Shown here: one piece after another, positions 32,619-40,653 of the stretch
Position numbering within the stretch: position 1 is the first letter of the stretch
Layout of the letters: each line of letters opens with the position of its first letter
NCBI GenBank assembly: GCA_965219175.1
Contig: CBDCNI010000001.1
Location: 992,001-1,056,000, forward strand
DNA length: 64,000 nt
DNA from: JBBPZK01 sp965219175
GTDB taxonomy: Bacteria; Actinomycetota; Rubrobacteria; Rubrobacterales; Rubrobacteraceae
Reading direction: 5' to 3'
The notes under the pieces: generated by a model
Database searches by the model: none
What the model was told of the DNA's origin: nothing
The model's input: only the letters and a program-made list of their open reading frames with translations
Program-made: the position numbers and the translations under genes

Positions 32619-33385
32619 AAAGCTTCTTCTCCGTAGCCAGCGCCGTCGCGTGGCGCGGCATTCACAACTTCGCGACTAACCCGGCCCTGATCGTCCCCTC
32701 ACTCCTGTTCCCACTTTTCTTCCTGGCCGCTTTCGCCGGCGGCCTCTCGCGGGTCTCCAACGTCCCGAACTTCGACTACGAGGCGGGCTACACGGCCTTC
32801 CAGTACGTCTGGGTTCTACTCCAAACGGTGGCCGTCGGAGGCGCGTTTACCGGCTTCGCAGTCGCAAGGGACTTCGAGGGCGGCTTCGCCCAACGTCTGC
32901 TGCTCGCCGCTCCTCGACGGGGCGGAATTATCCTCGGCTACATCTGCGTCGCGCTGGTGCGAGTAACTTTTACCGGAGGCGTCGTCACGATCGCAGCGCT
33001 TCTGGCCGGCATGAACGTGCTCGGGAGCGGGGTGGATATACTCGGGCTCGTCGGGCTCGCGGCGCTGGTGAACGTCGCGGCGACGCTCTTCGCCGTCGGG
33101 ATGGCGCTCTTGCTCCGCACGAGCCAGGGCGGTTTCTTGATACAGACCCCGATCTTCGTCGCCACCTTCCTCGCGCCCGTCTTCGTTCCCTTGAAGCTGC
33201 TCAACAACTGGATCGAAACCGTAGCCTACTTCAACCCCGTGACCTACATCCTCGAAACCGGCCGCGGCTTCCTCGCCGGAAACCCGAGCGGCGTGCTGCT
33301 CGCCTTCGGTTTCGCTGTCGCCCTGATCATAATCCTTGTCCCCTGGGTCCTCTTCGGCCTGCGCTCCGCCGAAAAGGCTGGCTAA
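32615..33385 (+). CDS. ABC-2 permease, second of a pair
   Basis: A 256-residue ABC-2 permease, diverged from its neighbour: NPALIVPSLLFPLFFLAAFAG, DFEGGFAQRLLLAAPRRGGI, and AYFNPVTYILETGRGFLAG. GTG 32615 overlaps the first permease stop (GTGA). With the ATPase it completes an exporter that likely uses a permease heterodimer. Confidence 0.9.
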   Translation: MKSFFSVASAVAWRGIHNFATNPALIVPSLLFPLFFLAAFAGGLSRVSNVPNFDYEAGYTAFQYVWVLLQTVAVGGAFTGFAVARDFEGGFAQRLLLAAPRRGGIILGYICVALVRVTFTGGVVTIAALLAGMNVLGSGVDILGLVGLAALVNVAATLFAVGMALLLRTSQGGFLIQTPIFVATFLAPVFVPLKLLNNWIETVAYFNPVTYILETGRGFLAGNPSGVLLAFGFAVALIIILVPWVLFGLRSAEKAG

Positions 33386-33386
33386 C

Positions 33387-33848
33387 GTGTCGTCCGGTAC
33401 GAGAGGCCGACCCTACTCCCGCCGAGCCGCCGCGCTCCAGCGCGCGGCAACGAATTTCCACTCATTCGTGTTCCGAAAGACGAACGGCAGGCTCGGCGGC
33501 TGGACCGGCGGCCCGGTACTACTCCTCAACACCACCGGGCGAAAGAGCGGCCAACAGCGCACCACACCGCTCCTCTACCTGCGCGATGGAGAAGACCTCG
33601 TTATAGTCGCATCCAACGGCGGGACGTTGACACCTCCGGCGTGGTGGCTGAATCTGAGAGCAGACCCGGAGACGACCGTCGAACTCGCGGGCCGTAGGGC
33701 GTTACGGGTCAGGGCGGAGGAGGCGGACGGTGAAGAGAAGCGTAGGCTCTGGCCGAGGCTGGTCGAGATGTACTCCGGCTACGAAAGCTACCAGACAAAG
33801 ACCGACCGTGAGATACCCGTGGTCATACTCCGGCCTGGGATGGGATAA
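33387..33848 (+). CDS. Deazaflavin (F420)-dependent nitroreductase family protein
   Basis: The 153-residue protein has the DDN/DUF385 split-barrel signature: VLLLNTTGRKSGQQRTTPLLYLRDGEDLVIVASNGGT, then PAWWLNLRADPETTVELAGR and YQTKTDREIPVVILRP. Members use F420H2 to reduce varied substrates. The GTG lies one base after the permease stop, so it is in the exporter operon; substrate unknown. A longer frame from 33336 overlaps the permease and is rejected. Confidence 0.85.
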   Translation: MSSGTRGRPYSRRAAALQRAATNFHSFVFRKTNGRLGGWTGGPVLLLNTTGRKSGQQRTTPLLYLRDGEDLVIVASNGGTLTPPAWWLNLRADPETTVELAGRRALRVRAEEADGEEKRRLWPRLVEMYSGYESYQTKTDREIPVVILRPGMG

Positions 33849-33877
33849 GCTAAGAAAACCCTACGAGAGGAGCGCGT

Positions 33878-34207
33878 GTGGCGGACGTAAAGACAATCAA
33901 GAGAGAAGAATTGCTGGAGAAGATCGACCGTGGCGACGACTTCGTGTTGCTCGAAACACTCGCCGAGGAGGCCTACCAACGGGGACACTTGCCTGGCGCG
34001 CTCCAGTTCTCGGACATGGACCGGGCCTCAGAGGTGGCCCCAGATAAGGCGACCGAAGTAATAACCTACTGCTCGAACTTCAACTGACACTCCTCCGAGA
34101 GGGTCGCCCGTGAACTGGCGGCCATGGGATACGAGAACGTCCTCGAATACGCCGGAGGAAAACAAGACTGGAAAAACGCCGGCCTCCCCATTGAGGGTGG
34201 CTCCTGA
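33878..34207 (+). CDS. Rhodanese-like protein with in-frame UGA at the active loop (candidate selenoprotein)
   Basis: Read through the TGA at 34085-34087, this is a complete 109-residue single-domain rhodanese: EEAYQRGHLPGALQF, VITYCSNFN-U-HSS, VARELAAMGYENVLEYAGGKQDWKNAGLPIEGG. Cys65 sits at the usual rhodanese nucleophile position. The TGA falls at residue 70, five residues on, where many homologues have a second Cys. Frame and family sequence continue for 39 codons to TGA 34205. A SECIS-like hairpin lies 14 bases after the UGA. If not selenocysteine, this is a pseudogene by one point mutation, producing a 69-residue fragment. The GTG start has GAGAGGAG upstream. Confidence 0.65.
34102..34123 (+). 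promoter_or_regulatory. SECIS-like hairpin downstream of the rhodanese UGA
   Basis: GGTCGCC (34102-34108) pairs with GGCGGCC (34117-34123) over 7 bp with one U-G pair. The 8-base loop is CGTGAACT, with G as its second base followed by U. Bacterial SECIS elements sit shortly after the UGA and need a G near the start of the apical loop, so position and loop both fit. High GC makes chance hairpins common. Confidence 0.5.
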
Positions 34208-34248
34208 ACTTCGTGAGGAGTGAGAGATAGCCAGAGCGCGAGAGTAGC

Positions 34249-34815
34249 GTGGAGACCTACGCTCACTCGTTCTTCACCTGGGCATTGGCAAAGCACGGCG
34301 TCAAGGTGGGACGGGCGGCCGGGATAGCGGGCGCTGTCGGCGCGGCCTTCCCGGACCTGCCGGCCTTCGCTGGTACGGCGTACTACGTGGGGTATGCCTT
34401 CCTGACGGATGGGTGGAGTTCGATGCACTCCCAGGAGACCCTCGACGCCATCTACTTCACCGGACCTTTCGGGGGTACAGGCAGCGCCCTACACTCTGCG
34501 GTTCCGGTGGTCGTGCTTCTCGCCTTCTACCGGGTGCTGCGTCTCGGGCGCAGGGACTCGCGCCGGATACTGCTGTGGTTCCTGATCGGGTGGCTCGGCC
34601 ACGCCCTGGTAGACTTCCTGACCCACGTGGACGACGTCCGGCCGCTGTTCTGGCCGATCACCGACTGGACCTGGAGAAGCCCCGTCTCCTACTACAACCC
34701 GCTCTACTACGGTCGGCAATTCTTTATAGCGAGCCACGGAATAATGCTCCTGACGATCGGCTGGCTCTCCTTCAAACGTCTCAAGAGCAAAGACGCCACC
34801 ACCAAGAGCACCTAG
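34249..34815 (+). CDS. YdjM-like membrane protein (metal-dependent hydrolase type)
   Basis: The 188-residue protein has about four membrane segments with conserved-looking polar residues: an early His in METYAHSFF, AAFPDLPAF, ALHSAVPVV, and GWLGHALVDFLTHVDD. Spaced His/Asp of this type occur in the YdjM/YbcI family of inner-membrane, putatively metal-dependent hydrolases. Assignment is by pattern only. A GTG start is used, 41 bases after the rhodanese gene. Confidence 0.65.
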   Translation: METYAHSFFTWALAKHGVKVGRAAGIAGAVGAAFPDLPAFAGTAYYVGYAFLTDGWSSMHSQETLDAIYFTGPFGGTGSALHSAVPVVVLLAFYRVLRLGRRDSRRILLWFLIGWLGHALVDFLTHVDDVRPLFWPITDWTWRSPVSYYNPLYYGRQFFIASHGIMLLTIGWLSFKRLKSKDATTKST

Positions 34816-34833
34816 AGAACCGGAGGACAAACC

Positions 34834-35520
34834 ATGCCGACGACCCAGACCCTTACCTTCCCTTCCGGCCCGGAGCAACTCGATGCCTACCTCGCCCTCC
34901 CCGAAGGTGACGGCCCGTTTCCGGGCGTCGTGGTGATCCACGAGATCTTCGGCCTCAACGACAACATCCGCGACATCGCAGGCCGCTTCGCCGGGGAAGG
35001 ATACGCCGCGCTCGCCGTGGACCTCTTCTCGGGCCGAAATCGGGCCGTGTGCATGGCCCGGTTCATGGGCGGCATGTTCTTGAACTCCCTGGATCACGGC
35101 GGCATCCGCGACCTCAAGTCAGCCCTAACCCATCTCTCCGAGATGTCGCAGGTGGACGATGAACGGCTCGGCGCGATCGGCTTCTGCATGGGCGGCGGTT
35201 TCGCCATCGCCTGGGCCTGCACCGACTATCGCCTCAAGGCCATCGCCCCCTACTACGGCGCCAACCCGCGCCCGCTGGAAGCCGTCTCCCGCTCTTGCCC
35301 GGTCGTCGGCTCCTACCCGGAAAAGGACTTCACCGCCAAAGCCGCCCGCAACCTCGACGAGCGCCTCACCCGCCACGACGTCCCGCACGACATAAAGATA
35401 TACCCTGGCGCCCGCCACTCCTTCTTCAACGACCAGGGCCGCGCCCACGACCCGGCAGCCTCCGAAGACTCCTGGCGCCGCACCCTCGACTTCTTCTCCG
35501 AACGCATCGGTCACAGCTAA
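34834..35520 (+). CDS. Dienelactone hydrolase family protein
   Basis: A 228-residue alpha/beta hydrolase of the DLH family: PGVVVIHEIFGLNDNIRDIAGRFAGEGYAALAVDLF, nucleophile GFCMGGGFA with Cys, and GARHSFFND with the catalytic His. DLH enzymes hydrolyse cyclic lactones; the physiological substrate here is unknown. The ATG is 18 bases after the previous gene with GGAGG upstream. Confidence 0.9.
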   Translation: MPTTQTLTFPSGPEQLDAYLALPEGDGPFPGVVVIHEIFGLNDNIRDIAGRFAGEGYAALAVDLFSGRNRAVCMARFMGGMFLNSLDHGGIRDLKSALTHLSEMSQVDDERLGAIGFCMGGGFAIAWACTDYRLKAIAPYYGANPRPLEAVSRSCPVVGSYPEKDFTAKAARNLDERLTRHDVPHDIKIYPGARHSFFNDQGRAHDPAASEDSWRRTLDFFSERIGHS

Positions 35521-35586
35521 ACGCCTCTTCGAGAAAGTCAGAATCCGCACAAAAGTGTGCAATTGTAAATTTTTCCCTTTCAACTA

Positions 35587-35632
35587 TTGACAATGCAAAT
35601 ATTACTCCTACAATTACTTGGTGTGACAAGTA
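35587..35632 (+). promoter_or_regulatory. marR promoter with a perfect palindromic operator
   Basis: TTGACA (35587-35592), a 16-base spacer and TACAAT (35609-35614) form a strong promoter in an AT-rich stretch. TACTTG-N6-CAAGTA (35615-35632) lies directly downstream of the -10 box, covering the transcription start. This is a typical place for MarR autorepression. Confidence 0.7.
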
Positions 35633-35652
35633 GTTACAAAGATGAGGAAGTA

Positions 35653-36102
35653 ATGGAGAGTAAAGAAAAAGGCTCTTTCGCGGGTTTGGAAGAGAATCTG
35701 GATCCGATCGTCGCCCCGTTGGCGTTGGCGTTCAAGCGCATGATCCAGACCGTCGAGCGTGAGACGGGGATCGCCGGTATGAAGTGGTTCCTTTTGAAGA
35801 TGCTCGACCGGAGTGATGGGATCAGCCAGGGTGAGGTGAGCCAGGAGTACGAGATGGACCCTTCGCGCGTCACCCGCACGGTTCAGGCAATGGAGCGCGA
35901 CGGGATGATCCTCAGGGAGCGTGACCCGGAGGACAACAGGGTCGTCCGCTTGTACCTGACGGACGAGGGCAGGGAGTTGCTCGCGAAGTCGCCGCAGGTC
36001 AACGAAGAGCTCCATCGCCGCATCCGGGAGGTCATGAGCGAAGAAGAGTTCGAGGAGTTGCGGCGGATGCTCGTCCTGCTGGCCGGGACGATGAAGGAAT
36101 GA
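35653..36102 (+). CDS. MarR-family transcriptional regulator
   Basis: A 149-residue MarR protein with winged-helix sequence KMLDRSDGISQGEVSQEYEMDPSRVTRTVQAMERDGMILRERDPEDNRVVRLYLTDEGRELL, showing the DxR wing (DPEDNR). It probably represses itself and the downstream MFS exporter, released by a drug-like ligand. ATG 35653 has GAGGAAG upstream; the longer frame from 35587 would start inside the promoter and is rejected. Confidence 0.9.
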   Translation: MESKEKGSFAGLEENLDPIVAPLALAFKRMIQTVERETGIAGMKWFLLKMLDRSDGISQGEVSQEYEMDPSRVTRTVQAMERDGMILRERDPEDNRVVRLYLTDEGRELLAKSPQVNEELHRRIREVMSEEEFEELRRMLVLLAGTMKE

Positions 36103-36122
36103 TTCGGGAGGATTTTATAGTG

Positions 36123-36155
36123 ATGGATCTCAAATCTAAAAGAGGACGTTTATGA
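36123..36155 (+). CDS. Possible 10-residue mini-cistron before the MFS gene
   Basis: GGGAGG at 36107 precedes ATG 36123, opening a frame MDLKSKRGRL whose TGA overlaps the ATG of the MFS gene. The MFS gene also has its own AGAGGA. It repeats the arrangement at 30821-30859, but there is no homology evidence. Confidence 0.3.
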   Translation: MDLKSKRGRL

Positions 36156-38020
36156 GCGTCGCGGCCACGACCGTGAAGCGGGAGGATATGCCGGGCAGGC
36201 GCGGGACCGTGCTGGCGGTTGCGGGGTTGATGCTCGCGTTGTTTCTGGTGGCTTTGGATCAGACGATAGTCGGGACGGCGCTCCCGAAGATTATCGCGGA
36301 CCTGAAGGGTTTTGACCAGTATGCCTGGGTAACGACCGCTTACCTTCTGGCTTCCACGGCCATGATCCCGGTGATCGGAAAGCTCGGCGACGTGTACGGA
36401 CGAAAGTATTTCATCGTCGGCGGGATCTTCATCTTTCTCGTCGGGAGCGTGCTGTGCGGGGCGGCGTGGGGAATGACCGAACTTATACTGTTCCGGGGTT
36501 TGCAAGGGCTCGGGGCGGGCATGATCTTCTCGAACATCTTTACATCTGTCGCCGATGTCTTCCCGGATCCCGCGCAGCGGGCCAAGTATCAGGGCATCTT
36601 CTTTTCCGTTTTCGCGCTTTCGAGCGTCGTGGGGCCTACGCTTGGCGGTTGGATCACGGACAACCTCTCGTGGCGATGGGTGTTCTACGTCAACCTGCCT
36701 TTGGGCATCTTCTCGCTGTTTATCCTCCCGATAGTGCTTCCCCAGAGCGGCGTTCGGCGCCGGGTGAAGATCGACTACCTCGGAGCCGTCACCATAACCG
36801 TCTCCGTCGTCTCCCTACTCCTCGCCCTCTCGTGGGTCGGTCAGGGAGACGCCTGGGACGCGACGCGCGTAGTAATAGGGTTCATCGTTTCGGGGGTGCT
36901 GTTGGCGGCGTTCGTGCTGATAGAGCTACGCGCCGACGAGCCGGTGATACCGCTCTCTCTGTTCAAGAGCCGGACTTTCACCTCGGCGGCGTTGCTAATG
37001 TTCTTCGTTGGTATCGGGATGTTCGGCATCATCCTCTACACGCCGCTCTTCGTGCAGGGCGTGCTCGGCAAGACGGCGACCGGCTCGGGGGCTGTTATCA
37101 CCCCGCTCGTCCTCTCGATGACGTTGGTCGGTATAGTCGGCGGCCAGATCATCGCCCGCGTCAAGCGTATCAAGCCTTTTACCCTTTTCGGGACTGTGAT
37201 GATGTCCTTCGGCGTCTACCTCTTGACCACCCTGAACGTTGACTCGACCCAGGCTCAGGTCGCGCTCTTCCTGGCGGTGACCGGCCTCGGCCTCGGTCTC
37301 ATCATGCCGACCGCCACCCTTGCTGTACAGAGCACGGTGGACAAGACGGTCATTGGTGTGGCGACTTCGGCGACGCAGTTTATCCGCTCGCTCGGTTCTA
37401 CTGTCGGCACGGCGGTCATAGGCTCCCTCGTAACCAAGGGATACGCTAATAATCTCGCGGATAACGCTCCGCGTCAGGCACCGGGTCGCATAGTCTCGGC
37501 GTTAGAGAACCCCCAGGCGTTGGTGAGCGATCAGGCGCGACGGGCGCTCGAAAAAGCGGCTTCTGCGTTCCCCGGTGGAGACCAGGTGGTAAGCGCCGTG
37601 ATCCGTACCGCCCGCCAGTCTCTGGAGGGCTCTATCCACAACGGCTTCGTCTTCGTGCTGGTCGCCGTGATCTGCTCCATCGGCGGGGCGCTTGTAATGA
37701 AGAATATTAAACTGGAGAATCAGGGTGAGGCGCGCCAGCCCATACCGGCCGGCGTCGAGAGAGACGGCCACCGGGACACGCTGCTAACCGGCGTCACGCT
37801 CGCGTACATAGCCCGTCGCGTCCAGAGCGCCAACGGAGACTCCCCGCATCTACTGCACGCCGTCTCCGAGTTGGTTTCGCCAAACGGTGATTCCTCAGAG
37901 CGGGCGCGGGCGCTGCGGGCCAACGAAGAAGTCCTAAAGCCACTCTCCCAGGACCTTTTGACCGGATATCTTCGGGAGACCAACGGTGAGAAACCAGCAC
38001 AGGAAGGAGTTGCTAGATGA
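36152..38020 (+). CDS. DHA2-family MFS drug exporter (14 membrane segments)
   Basis: The 622-residue transporter has the EmrB/QacA pattern: LALFLVALDQTIVGTALPKI (motif D1), GKLGDVYGRKYFIVGG (motif A) and VGPTLGGWITDNLSWRWVFYVNLPLG (motif C). Fourteen segments extend to about residue 530. A polar C-terminal extension of some 90 residues follows, including paired SANGDSPHLLHAVSEL and ELVSPNGDSSERARA-like helices, longer than usual. It exports toxic compounds by proton antiport. The stop overlaps the ATG of the next membrane gene. Confidence 0.92.
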   Translation: MSVAATTVKREDMPGRRGTVLAVAGLMLALFLVALDQTIVGTALPKIIADLKGFDQYAWVTTAYLLASTAMIPVIGKLGDVYGRKYFIVGGIFIFLVGSVLCGAAWGMTELILFRGLQGLGAGMIFSNIFTSVADVFPDPAQRAKYQGIFFSVFALSSVVGPTLGGWITDNLSWRWVFYVNLPLGIFSLFILPIVLPQSGVRRRVKIDYLGAVTITVSVVSLLLALSWVGQGDAWDATRVVIGFIVSGVLLAAFVLIELRADEPVIPLSLFKSRTFTSAALLMFFVGIGMFGIILYTPLFVQGVLGKTATGSGAVITPLVLSMTLVGIVGGQIIARVKRIKPFTLFGTVMMSFGVYLLTTLNVDSTQAQVALFLAVTGLGLGLIMPTATLAVQSTVDKTVIGVATSATQFIRSLGSTVGTAVIGSLVTKGYANNLADNAPRQAPGRIVSALENPQALVSDQARRALEKAASAFPGGDQVVSAVIRTARQSLEGSIHNGFVFVLVAVICSIGGALVMKNIKLENQGEARQPIPAGVERDGHRDTLLTGVTLAYIARRVQSANGDSPHLLHAVSELVSPNGDSSERARALRANEEVLKPLSQDLLTGYLRETNGEKPAQEGVAR

Positions 38021-38463
38021 CGAAATACTTTATAGGGGCGGTGGGGTCGCTTTTGGGCATAGTCGCCGGAGCGTGGCTGATGCTCGCCCCGACGGCCCTC
38101 GCCTACCAGCCTGACGGGGCTGATTGGGTCAACGCCACGTACACGGACTTCTGGTCCGGTGTCGGCCTGATCGTACTATCCGTCGTCGGTCTCGTCATGT
38201 TCGTCCTGGGACTCGTCGCGGATCTAAAAAACCGGGGCATTATCGAGTCAAAGGAAGAACAAGAGCCCCAGCAGGAAGAAGAGCCGGAGGCCGCCGAAGA
38301 GGAGGCTTCCCAGCAGACGGACGTCGAGCAGGTGCTGTTGCCGCTCGTCAACGCCATGCTCAAGGATATGCAGGACCAGCAGCAGCGTCGGGACGGCGAA
38401 CCAGTCTCCCAGAACAACAACTCCGTCAGTCGTCAGGCTGACCCCGAAAGGAGGGATCGGTAA
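38017..38463 (+). CDS. Small two-span membrane protein with acidic Gln/Glu-rich tail (paralogue 1)
   Basis: A 148-residue protein with two membrane segments separated by AYQPDGADWVNATYTDFWSG, then a coiled, Glu/Gln-rich cytosolic tail. The membrane part matches the next gene (WLMLAPTALAYQ..GADWVNAT..DFWSG versus WLFLAPFIVGYQ..GQDWIDAT..DIWTG), resembling SPW-type repeats. ATG overlaps the MFS stop (ATGA), implying it is a partner or accessory of that exporter. No function is established. Confidence 0.7.
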   Translation: MTKYFIGAVGSLLGIVAGAWLMLAPTALAYQPDGADWVNATYTDFWSGVGLIVLSVVGLVMFVLGLVADLKNRGIIESKEEQEPQQEEEPEAAEEEASQQTDVEQVLLPLVNAMLKDMQDQQQRRDGEPVSQNNNSVSRQADPERRDR

Positions 38464-38465
38464 AG

Positions 38466-38789
38466 ATGCCGGTATTCGCACGCATAGGAATCTTGACGAC
38501 CATACTAACTTTCCTCGGGGGGATCTGGCTGTTCCTCGCCCCGTTTATCGTGGGGTATCAGAAGGTGGGCCAGGACTGGATCGACGCGACAAGGAATGAT
38601 ATCTGGACCGGCGGAGCGCTGATGGTCCTCGCCGTCATAACGATCCTGCTCTTCGCCGCCTTCGGACTGCGAGACGCCGCCCACGCCGCCCGTAGAAGGG
38701 ACCAAGAGAGAGAAAAAGAAGAGCGCCGGGAGCAGAACGCCGGCGAAAACCACGCCGCCGACCGCAGTGGCGCGGCAAGTTCTATTTGA
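38466..38789 (+). CDS. Small two-span membrane protein with charged tail (paralogue 2)
   Basis: The 107-residue paralogue of the preceding protein has the same two spans and the GQDWIDATRNDIWTG loop, then a highly charged Arg/Glu tail. It begins two bases after the preceding stop with AAAGGAGG upstream. It is the last gene of the marR-MFS operon, ending 23 bases before the tRNA. Confidence 0.7.
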   Translation: MPVFARIGILTTILTFLGGIWLFLAPFIVGYQKVGQDWIDATRNDIWTGGALMVLAVITILLFAAFGLRDAAHAARRRDQEREKEERREQNAGENHAADRSGAASSI

Positions 38790-38812
38790 TAAACTCTTCC
38801 GGGCGGCAGTAT

Positions 38813-38903
38813 GGAGAGGTGTCCGAGTTGGCCGAAGGAGCGCGACTGGAAATCGCGTAGGCGGTTTATAGCCGTCTCGTGGGTTCGAATCCCACCCTCT
38901 CCG
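38813..38903 (+). tRNA. tRNA-Ser (GGA anticodon)
   Basis: The class II cloverleaf has acceptor GGAGAGG/CCTCTCC and anticodon stem CGCGA/TCGCG with loop CTGGAAA (anticodon GGA, codons UCC/UCU). A long variable arm (AGGCGGTTTATAGCCGTCT) and the T loop GGTTCGAATCC follow. CCA is not encoded. Length is 91 bases. Confidence 0.95.
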
Positions 38904-38996
38904 CCCTGAGATGCGCAACCGCCTCGCCTATCGAACCCCACCCTCTCCGCCGGTGGTGCGCAACCGCCTCGCCTATCGAATCCCGTCCTCTCCGCC
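38885..38996 (+). repeat. Tandem copies of the tRNA-Ser 3' end
   Basis: The tRNA tail TCGAATCCCACCCTCTCCGCC-type sequence (38885-38905) recurs at 38931-38951 and 38976-38996 with one and two changes. The copies are 45-46 bases apart and separated by a shared GTGCGCAACCGCCTCGCCTA spacer. Copied tRNA 3' ends commonly mark integration sites. No integrase is present here, so slippage duplication is the other explanation. Confidence 0.7.
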
Positions 38997-39067
38997 GCTG
39001 GTGCGCAGGCCGTCTAACTTGTCAAGCTTCACCTGAACAGCAATTAGATAGAACACTTCGGCAATGA

Positions 39068-39096
39068 AGAGGGGCGGGCTTTCGGCCCGCCCCTCT
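39068..39096. terminator. Terminator between the tRNA region and the aldo/keto reductase
   Basis: A perfect 12-bp stem, AGAGGGGCGGGC (39068-39079) with GCCCGCCCCTCT (39085-39096), has a TTTCG loop. It lies 23 bases beyond the reductase stop on the minus strand and can serve both directions. Confidence 0.75.
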
Positions 39097-39119
39097 CGAT
39101 AACGCCTTTTGCTTGTTTG

Positions 39120-40100
39120 TTAGCGGTTGACGGTGCTCATGTCCGGGTATCGGTCCCCGGCGGCGATGTCTTTTGGGGCGACCTCGTCTATGCGGGATAG
39201 CTCTTCGTCCGTAAGCTGTATCTCAGTGGCCGCGGCGTTTTCTTCGAGGTACTCGCGGCGCTTGGTGCCGGGGATCGGGACGATGTCTTCTCCTTGATGC
39301 AGCAGCCAGGCGAGGGCTAGCTGGCTCGGCGCCACGCCCTTCTCATCGGCTATCTGCCGGACTTTCTCGACCAACTCCAGGTTCTTGTCGAAGTTTTCTC
39401 CCTGGAAGCGGGGAGAGTTGCGGCGGTAGTCACCCTCCGGCAGGTCCTCGAAGGCTTGGATCTGGCCGGTCAAAAAGCCGCGTCCGAGCGGACTGTAAGG
39501 GACAAAGCCGATGCCAAGCTCCCGAACGGTCGGTAGGATCTCATCTTCCACGTCCCGGCTCCACAGGCTGTACTCTGTCTGAAGAGCGGTTATTGGATGC
39601 ACCGCGTGCGCCTTTCGGATGGTCTCGGGCGCGGCCTCGGAAATGCCCAGATAACGGACTTTTCCGGCCTCGACTAGTTCTTTCATCGCGCCCCAGGTCT
39701 CCTCGACCGGCGTATCGGTATCTACCCGGTGCTGGTAGTAGAGGTCTATGTGGTCCACGCCGAGCCGCTGGAGTGAAGCCTCACAGGCTTTCCTGACGTA
39801 GTCCGGTTTGCCGTTGACCCCGACCCTCGTACCGTCTTCTTTTCTCTCGTTGCCGAACTTGGTGGCGATTGTCACTTGGTCGCGCCGGTCGGAGATCGCC
39901 TTTCCAACCAGCTTCTCGTTTGTGAATGGTCCGTACATATCGGCGGTATCCAGGAAGGTCACGCCAAGCTCTATGGCGCGATGGATGGTGGCGATGGACT
40001 CTTCTTCGTCACCCGTCCCGTAGAACTCGCTCATTCCCATACACCCGAGCCCCAACTCCGAGACTTCGAGACCCTGACTGCCTAGTTTTCGCGTTTTCAT
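39120..40100 (-). CDS. Aldo/keto reductase
   Basis: The 326-residue TIM-barrel oxidoreductase has GLGCMGMSEFYG, catalytic Asp/Tyr in FLDTADMYGP, Lys in VTIATKFG, His in LYYQHRVD and NADPH-binding IPGTKRREYLEENAAA. It closely fits the AKR13-like subgroup (YakC/aryl-alcohol dehydrogenase-like). ATG 40100 is used because GAGAAGGAG precedes it; a longer frame to 40130 is rejected. An ATTTCGAAAT palindrome (40163-40172) flanked by ATTACC/GGTAAT lies in its promoter region and may be an operator. Confidence 0.9.
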   Translation of the reverse strand: MKTRKLGSQGLEVSELGLGCMGMSEFYGTGDEEESIATIHRAIELGVTFLDTADMYGPFTNEKLVGKAISDRRDQVTIATKFGNERKEDGTRVGVNGKPDYVRKACEASLQRLGVDHIDLYYQHRVDTDTPVEETWGAMKELVEAGKVRYLGISEAAPETIRKAHAVHPITALQTEYSLWSRDVEDEILPTVRELGIGFVPYSPLGRGFLTGQIQAFEDLPEGDYRRNSPRFQGENFDKNLELVEKVRQIADEKGVAPSQLALAWLLHQGEDIVPIPGTKRREYLEENAAATEIQLTDEELSRIDEVAPKDIAAGDRYPDMSTVNR

Positions 40101-40285
40101 CAATAACTCCTTCTCAAATAGATGGCCCATCCGGGGATCGAATATCCTATCCGCAGATTACCATTTCGAAATGTACAACGGTAATATCTTTGCCGGGAAC
40201 GGCTGTACTTAAACGTTCGCTGTCGATAGTGATTTGTTTCGGGCCGGGGCGCTTGCTTCCGGCGGCTATTTGGTACACTAGGTTT

Positions 40286-40553
40286 GCCGCGCTAAGCGGG
40301 GAGATGGCGATGCCCTGTACCTGCGATCGCCTAGCAGGGCCTATATCCCCGCCTGAGGCGGCCCGTGTTTGGTAGAAACCGGAGACTGCGGTGTTGATGG
40401 CCGGGTCCTGGGCAATGAGGCTCCGTGAATCGTGTCAGGACCGGGAGGTAGCAGCACTAAGCGGATAACTTCATGTGCTACGGGGTAGCTTGGCCGGAGT
40501 CGGAGACCGGCAGGTTCACCAGGTTCGGGCTAGTCGAAGGTGGGGTGCGCGGC
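40286..40553 (+). ncRNA. ffs: Signal recognition particle RNA, large Alu-containing type
   Basis: The ends pair (GCCGCGC at 40286-40292 with GCGCGGC at 40547-40553). The 5' Alu part shows GGGGAGATGGCGATGCCCTG, and the conserved S-domain core appears as GTCAGGACCGGGAGG then TAGCAGCACTAAGC near 40434-40462. TACACT (40274-40279) is the -10 box 6 bases before the start, and CATTTCTTTTT follows the 3' end. At about 268 bases it is the Bacillus-like long form. Location just upstream of dnaX is the standard arrangement. Confidence 0.92.
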
Positions 40554-40653
40554 ATTTCTTTTTACTCTTTTCCAGCCGTCGTTTGGCCCGGCGGTGTCCG
40601 CTATACTAGCGGTGTGAGACTCTATATTTCAGGGTTCCGATGGTGAACCAAAG

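Noticed and set aside
31811..33385. Apparent 524-residue fused protein
   Set aside because: The first half is an out-of-frame shadow of the first permease; the true second permease starts at GTG 32615.
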